The notes under the pieces are model-generated. The model ran no database searches, was not told where the DNA came from, and was given only the letters and a program-made list of their open reading frames with translations. Positions 59,574-64,000 of a stretch of 64,000 bases of DNA are shown piece by piece. A program made the translations under genes and the position numbers. The number at the start of each line of letters is the position of its first letter. Position 1 is the first letter of the stretch. The DNA lies in contig OX638375.1 of assembly GCA_951813575.1 (NCBI GenBank), positions 3,115,042 to 3,179,041 of the forward strand, given 5' to 3'. The DNA comes from Candidatus Binatia bacterium. Its GTDB lineage: Bacteria > Desulfobacterota > Binatia > UBA9968 > JAJDTQ01.

Positions 59574-59789
59574 TGCCGAGGTTGGTCAGCGTCATCGCTG
59601 CGGTCGGGGCAGATGAGACATTCCAGTTCGTCGCGGTGTTCAGCGAAGCGATTGACGGTGACGGCGGCGATGGCCGCAGTGGGTTCGCCATCGACGAAGC
59701 ACGAGACGAGGCAGAGTTTGTCGAACCGGCCCGCTGGTCAGGACCTCGAACGCGCGGCGCTGATCCTCGCTGATATCGGTGTCGGGCAT
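59574..59789 (-). pseudogene. Frameshifted small conserved hypothetical gene
   Basis: From the ATG at 59789 the minus strand reads MPDTDISEDQRRAFEVLTSG. After one extra base the conserved continuation RFDKLCLVSCFVDGEPTAAI appears in the next frame. I recall similar small proteins on mobile elements with no known function. The single-base frameshift suggests a dead gene. Confidence 0.5.
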
Positions 59790-60324
59790 GGCGGCGACCT
59801 CCGTGGCGGTGGCGTGGGGAGGCCGAACTCGGACCCCATTCGTAGGTCCCGTTGCCTCTCCGTGGCGGGTTCGCCGACGGTGTAGTTCGGGGTTAGAGCG
59901 GCATCCCGTAAAGTGGCGGATAGTCTTAGCATCAGGGCCGGTTTGGTGCTTCCGACGACCAACTGCGTCCTACGATTGCGCATCCCTGAAACTCTTAACC
60001 GCTAGATGTAGACTAAGATCCGCCGACGTACCCAACTAATAGAGGATTTTGTTGTAAGAATCTTGACAGTGGGGCAGCTCGTCCTTACCTTGGCCCGCAG
60101 TGAAGAGCAGGTTTCTGCCGTGCGGCACAGTGATTTGGTAACGGGCAATTTACTAAATCCCGAACGATTGTTGGCCCGTCGCCATCGACCTCTCAATCGA
60201 GAGTGCAGACGGCAAGGTGCCTACCGGACCTGCTACAAATGGAGTCGCCGTCCAACTTGAGAATATAGGCGATTTGCCTGGGACCGATAACACCGGACGC
60301 GCGAGGCGTCCAACAGGGGAAAGG
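59790..60324. other. Intergenic region upstream of the Argonaute operon
   Basis: No gene can be supported over these 535 bases; short frames here lack start signals and homology I recognise. Base composition falls from the GC-rich level of the aconitase gene to a more balanced level. TTGACA at 60063-60068 could be a -35 box but no good -10 box follows at normal spacing. The region should contain the operon's promoter and probably the boundary of the transferred segment. Confidence 0.4.
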
Positions 60325-60585
60325 ATGATGCTGGCGCCGACTGACAACGAGCTTACCCAGAGGATTCTTGCCAAGAAGATGCCGAGTTACCGGAAGACCT
60401 ACAACGACCGGATGGCGTGGCTCATGGCGTACATGCCTGAGTTAGCCAATCTCAAGTTCGACAAGCTGGACCTGGATGAAGACGCCACGTTGAAGGTGGT
60501 GGGGTGGGCCTTAAAGGGGGTGAAGAAGGGAACTACCGCTAGAATCATCGGCGCGATTCAACAGCATTACGGGTCACTCGCTTGA
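60325..60585 (+). CDS. 86-residue protein of unknown function in the Argonaute operon
   Basis: The product is 86 residues starting MMLAPTDNELTQRIL; GGGGAAAGG precedes two adjacent ATG codons. It is acidic in the middle (FDKLDLDEDATLK) and mostly helical, with a Gly-Lys-rich turn (LKGVKKGTTARIIGAIQQH). There is no membrane segment or motif I recognise. Its TGA overlaps the TTG that opens the Argonaute frame (TTGA at 60582-60585), so it should be made together with Argonaute. It may be a small DNA-binding or adaptor subunit, a regulator or an antitoxin-like inhibitor of the nuclease; none is shown. Confidence 0.65.
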   Translation: MMLAPTDNELTQRILAKKMPSYRKTYNDRMAWLMAYMPELANLKFDKLDLDEDATLKVVGWALKGVKKGTTARIIGAIQQHYGSLA

Positions 60586-62903
60586 CATTGAAGGCTGGTC
60601 ACGCCGTGTCAACATCTAACCTCACGCTCAATTTTTCACCGGTTACCCTTTCGGGGAAGACGACGCTGCATATCGGTTACCGCGCCTACGACCAAGAGAG
60701 CTTGAATGAGTTGCGCGCAGAGTTCGGGCAAACCCACGTGTTCAAACGGGATGGTAAGGACGACAAAATTGTCGAAATTCCGGTCGCGGCGGGCGCAGAG
60801 CCGCTGAGTAACAAGTTTAAGGAGATCGACCTCAAGAAGGCCCGGTGGTATTGGGGACCCCTACTCAATGCGGCGCTGGTACGCGTGTTCCACGGGAAAC
60901 GCGAAATCGCGCGCGACTATCCGGTCGAGATTCTGGGTACAGCGAAACTCAACTATATCAGGCACGAAAGATTGCCTAACTGGGTACAAAAGCGCTCACT
61001 CCTGCAGTTCTCGCCGCGTACGCTCTACAATCCGAGAGGAGAGCCGCTCTACGGTCTTCTCTGCGATGCACGTACGCGAAACCTGCTTATGGCCTCATGT
61101 ACGGAGCTAATAGCTGCCGGTGTCTCGCCCGTCGGACGCTATGTGCTGGTCGATGAGCCCGCGCGTGACTCACGCATCGCCGACCGGCCGCAAACCGTCG
61201 GCCGGGTTCGCACCATCGATGGCAATACTTTGATTCTTGAGGATTTTCGCGAAGGCTTTGAGACGGTTGCTGCAAAAGATGCGCGCCTCGGCGCCAGCCG
61301 CGTTGATTTCGACTGGTGTGTTGGCCAGCTTCTCGGCGCGGAAGCGGAGCAAGTTCTTAACGACGCGAATATCAGGGCGGCCGAACTACATTGTGGTCCC
61401 GGGCGGTTAAAGATGATCGAAGAGACGTTGTCATTTCTTCGTACTCAGACGCTTGAAGCGGTGCACGGCGCGGTATTCGAGATCGGGACACTTCTGGAAT
61501 CGAAACAGGCTGGTTTCCCAACGGCAGAGATGATCGCGAGGCCGTCATTGGTGTTTGATCCCTCAGGGACGCGAACGGATCATTGGAGCGAGCGAGGGAT
61601 CAAGGACAACGGGCCGTACGATCAGCGCACGTTCACTCCTAAGAAGCTTAATATCGTCATTATCTGTCAGGCTCGGCATGAAGGTCAGGTTGAAGCGTTT
61701 GTGGCGAAGTTCCTCGATGGTATGCCGGAGGTGAAGACGGGTCGACGGGGTCATGAAACGGCCCGCTATGGCGACGGATTTCTGCGCCGCTTTCAACTTG
61801 AAAGACCGAATGTCCAGACCTTTACAACGACCACTCCCAGCATTAGTGGCTACCAGGAGGCTTGTAGAAAGGGACTAGAATACGCCGCAAACCTTGGCAT
61901 CCAATGGGATCTGGCTCTAGTGCAGATCGAGGAGGACTTCAAAGCCTTGTCAGGCCACCTCAACCCCTACTACGGCACGAAGGCGATGCTGCTGAAGAAC
62001 CATGTGGCAGTTCAGAACTTTCGGCTAGAAACCATGCGACAGGACCCTACCGGTCTGGTCTTCACGATGAACCAGATGAGCCTCGCTTCTTACGCCAAGC
62101 TCGGCGGCCGGCCCTGGCTTCTTGGTGCCGAGCAGACGGTCGGTCACGAGCTGGTGATCGGGGTTGGCAGTCATGTGGCATCTGACAGCAGGCTCGGGGG
62201 TGGAGCACGACATGTCGGCATCACGACGGTGTTCTCCAGCGATGGCGGATATCATCTCAGCGAGCGGACGAACGTAGTTCCTTTCGAAGACTATTCCGCC
62301 GCACTCACGGAGACGCTGAAAGGTACCATTATCCGGGTGCACAATGAGGACAATTGGAAGAGTACGGACCGGGTACGGTTGATCTTCCACATGTTCAAGC
62401 CAGCTAAGGACGTTGAAGCCGATGCGATCAAGGCAGCGGTAGAGGGGCTAGAGCTGGACAATGTCACCTATGCGTTTCTCCATGTGGCGCCGAGTCACCC
62501 TTTCGTCATTTTCGACAAGAACCAGAAAGGCCAGCCATTCTACGCACCGAAGAAGGGCGTACTCGGTCCAACGCGCGGCGTGCATCTGAAGCTCGGGGAC
62601 TATGAATCGCTCGTAGTGTTTTCAGGTGCTTCGGAACTGAAACGAGAAACAGATGGGTTGCCCCGCGCATGTCTCCTGAAGCTCCATCGCAATTCGACTT
62701 TCGGAGACATGACTTATCTCGCACGGCAAGCCTTCGATTTTACAGCGCATTCCTGGCGTGTTATGTCGCCAGAGCCATATCCGATCACTATCAAGTATTC
62801 CGATCTCATCGCTGAACGTCTGACAGGATTGAAACAAATACCGGGCTGGGACGATGACGCGGTGAAGTTCCGGGAAATTGGCCGCACCCCGTGGTTCCTG
62901 TAG
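60582..62903 (+). CDS. Long prokaryotic Argonaute, RsAgo-like, catalytically inactive
   Basis: The product is 773 residues, nearly the length of Rhodobacter sphaeroides Argonaute, which it resembles in pattern over the MID and PIWI domains: NPYYGTKAMLLKNHVAVQNF (guide 5'-end pocket), ARHVGITTVFSSDGGYHL, HVAPSHPFVIFD and HRNSTFGDMTYLARQA, ending TPWFL. The first catalytic Asp of PIWI is Gly (ELVIGVGSHV, around residue 529), and RLIFHMFKP near 603 lacks the later Asp, so target cleavage is not expected. It starts at a TTG overlapping the previous stop; a GTG at 60606 is an alternative. It would bind short guides and recognise invading nucleic acid. Confidence 0.88.
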   Translation: MTLKAGHAVSTSNLTLNFSPVTLSGKTTLHIGYRAYDQESLNELRAEFGQTHVFKRDGKDDKIVEIPVAAGAEPLSNKFKEIDLKKARWYWGPLLNAALVRVFHGKREIARDYPVEILGTAKLNYIRHERLPNWVQKRSLLQFSPRTLYNPRGEPLYGLLCDARTRNLLMASCTELIAAGVSPVGRYVLVDEPARDSRIADRPQTVGRVRTIDGNTLILEDFREGFETVAAKDARLGASRVDFDWCVGQLLGAEAEQVLNDANIRAAELHCGPGRLKMIEETLSFLRTQTLEAVHGAVFEIGTLLESKQAGFPTAEMIARPSLVFDPSGTRTDHWSERGIKDNGPYDQRTFTPKKLNIVIICQARHEGQVEAFVAKFLDGMPEVKTGRRGHETARYGDGFLRRFQLERPNVQTFTTTTPSISGYQEACRKGLEYAANLGIQWDLALVQIEEDFKALSGHLNPYYGTKAMLLKNHVAVQNFRLETMRQDPTGLVFTMNQMSLASYAKLGGRPWLLGAEQTVGHELVIGVGSHVASDSRLGGGARHVGITTVFSSDGGYHLSERTNVVPFEDYSAALTETLKGTIIRVHNEDNWKSTDRVRLIFHMFKPAKDVEADAIKAAVEGLELDNVTYAFLHVAPSHPFVIFDKNQKGQPFYAPKKGVLGPTRGVHLKLGDYESLVVFSGASELKRETDGLPRACLLKLHRNSTFGDMTYLARQAFDFTAHSWRVMSPEPYPITIKYSDLIAERLTGLKQIPGWDDDAVKFREIGRTPWFL

Positions 62904-64000
62904 ATGAAACTCAGTGATCTGAACGCGTCCCTTGTCATTGAGACGGAGGTCTACCGAGCGCTTCCACCTCATGTGGCGGCGTTTTGTAGCTATCTTGTCC
63001 CGGGCGACCGAGACCGGTTAGACGAGGAAGCTTCGCTTGCCGTGGACAGTCAGTCCTATCAGGCAATCGCCGCGGCAGGTTACGCGCTGGCCAACGACCC
63101 GTCCAGGGACGGGCTCGTAGCGGCTTTCAAAGGCGCGTTCGAGCATCTATCTGGCCGAAAATTTTTCGCCGAGGGTCGGACGCCTCGTTTCGAGGTCGAT
63201 GGCGTCGCGCTTCTCGGAGTCGCGCTTGGGGCCAAGGCCGCGGGGATCCCACAGGCCGGTGCCCGATGGCTTGAAAATTTGCTGCAACGCTCGTCACGCA
63301 CGCTGCAGGCGGACCGTTGGCAACGTGATCTGGTGGAAGTTGCCCGAGGCATCATCAACCCGAATCACGAGATGTCGATCGAAGACATAAGGGTTCGAAC
63401 CGCGTTCTTAGCGACATCCTCCGAGCAGGAACGTCAAGCCGCTTGGGCCGGAATGATCGCCCGGGCTGGAGAAAGCGATGCTGTTCAGGTTGCCGTAAAT
63501 CGAGCAGTATTCGAGCGCTGTGCAGCGGTCCTTGCAGGCCTGACAATCGGTGGCGCTGGTGTTGCAGGACTTGTCTCAATACTCGAAGGCCTCGCGCAGT
63601 CGATGTCGCATTGGACCTACGAGACGAGCCCGCGGGTCAAGGGTGTGACACCGCAGCAGTGGGAAGTCGCTCACGAATATCATGTGCAGAACCTGCTCTG
63701 GACATTGCTTCGACCAGTCTTTTTGGACCTGGTGGATGAGCAGTCGCTACCAAAAGTTGGGCACAAGACACCACGTTATGATCTTGGAGTACCGTCGCTT
63801 GGGACGATCATTGAAGTCAAATACATGCGCATGGCTGGCTCAGGGGCGTGCCGCAAGATTACGGAAGAGATAGCTGCTGATCGGTCGCTCTATCTGAGTC
63901 GGACGACGGGCTACTCAAAGTTGATCGCCTTCATCTGGGATGACTGTCGCCAAACAGAAGAGTATCAGACACTCAAAGCGGGTCTCGAGGGTATGGAGGG
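62904..64000 (+). CDS. Argonaute-associated PD-(D/E)XK nuclease (3' end outside window)
   Basis: At least 365 residues; the frame is open to the end of the window. The ATG at 62904 directly follows the Argonaute stop. The N-terminal 270 residues are mostly helical (MKLSDLNASLVIETEVYRAL...). The C-terminal part has YDLGVPSLGTIIEVKYMR with Asp293, Glu304 and Lys306, the D...E-x-K pattern of restriction-like nucleases, followed by ITEEIAADRSLYLSR and KLIAFIWDD as in other members. Inactive long-B Argonautes are known to work with nuclease effectors that degrade DNA after target recognition, and this gene fits that role. Confidence 0.82.
   Translation, partial: MKLSDLNASLVIETEVYRALPPHVAAFCSYLVPGDRDRLDEEASLAVDSQSYQAIAAAGYALANDPSRDGLVAAFKGAFEHLSGRKFFAEGRTPRFEVDGVALLGVALGAKAAGIPQAGARWLENLLQRSSRTLQADRWQRDLVEVARGIINPNHEMSIEDIRVRTAFLATSSEQERQAAWAGMIARAGESDAVQVAVNRAVFERCAAVLAGLTIGGAGVAGLVSILEGLAQSMSHWTYETSPRVKGVTPQQWEVAHEYHVQNLLWTLLRPVFLDLVDEQSLPKVGHKTPRYDLGVPSLGTIIEVKYMRMAGSGACRKITEEIAADRSLYLSRTTGYSKLIAFIWDDCRQTEEYQTLKAGLEGME

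Noticed and set aside
60063..60092. TTGACA as the promoter of the Argonaute operon
   Set aside because: No acceptable -10 hexamer is found 16-18 bases downstream and it lies more than 230 bases before the first gene, so I did not annotate it as a promoter.
62904..64000. Short-Argonaute system of the APAZ-effector type
   Set aside because: The Argonaute is full length with N, PAZ-like, MID and PIWI regions, and the partner nuclease shows no APAZ-like extension within the visible part. A long-B arrangement fits better.

Overview
This 64 kb window is GC-rich, densely packed chromosomal DNA from a Gram-negative bacterium. Tat and Sec export signals, a three-part TRAP importer, a ClpS-ClpA pair and an AcnA-type aconitase point to a proteobacterium or a related uncultured lineage such as Desulfobacterota or Tectomicrobia. 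The two degenerate initiator-tRNA remnants look most like alphaproteobacterial tRNA-fMet, but I cannot place the organism with confidence. No rRNA, intact tRNA or CRISPR array is visible.

Layout. 1-8.7 kb is a catabolic stretch: luciferase-like flavin oxidoreductase, methyltransferase, metallo-beta-lactamase-fold hydrolase, a molybdopterin-binding large subunit and an amidohydrolase, with an IS5-type element inserted exactly at a stop codon. 8.9-9.6 kb is a PIN-domain toxin-antitoxin pair. 9.6-13.8 kb holds a GCS2-type carboxylate-amine ligase divergent from a secreted matrixin-like protease, a trehalose-phosphatase and an ATP-grasp-like protein. 14-16.8 kb has a MITE-like element, a thiamine-diphosphate enzyme and a fumarylacetoacetase-family enzyme. 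16.8-21.8 kb is a lower-GC accessory block bracketed by two degenerate tRNA-fMet-like sequences and containing nested IS remnants and an exported ankyrin-repeat protein. 21.9-24.1 kb contains a decayed hipBA module, an orphan ribbon-helix-helix protein and a NavBac-type sodium channel. 24.2-29.3 kb is one 1703-residue exonuclease-RecQ-UvrD fusion.

29.8-34.7 kb encodes a TRAP importer (DctP, DctQ and a DctM with a long coiled-coil tail). It is followed by an MFS carrier, a BNR-repeat protein and a sirtuin, and then on the plus strand by a second molybdopterin-binding subunit, another MFS carrier, a 39-bp palindromic tandem array, a MaoC-like hydratase, a second flavin oxidoreductase, a DUF6282-like amidohydrolase, dihydroxy-acid dehydratase and a cupin. 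47.2-49.8 kb is clpS-clpA. 49.8-59.3 kb mixes an ATPase with operator-like palindromes, a sulfite-dehydrogenase pseudogene, an acyltransferase, a DMT exporter, exported proteins and aconitase.

The most interesting system is at the right edge (60.3-64.0 kb). It is a translationally coupled operon of an 86-residue protein of unknown function, a long RsAgo-like Argonaute whose PIWI domain lacks catalytic aspartates, and a PD-(D/E)XK nuclease that runs off the window. It has lower GC and sits beside integrase and transposon debris. This fits a long-B Argonaute defence system in which guide-directed target recognition by an inactive Argonaute activates a partner nuclease. The upstream small protein is the least explained part.
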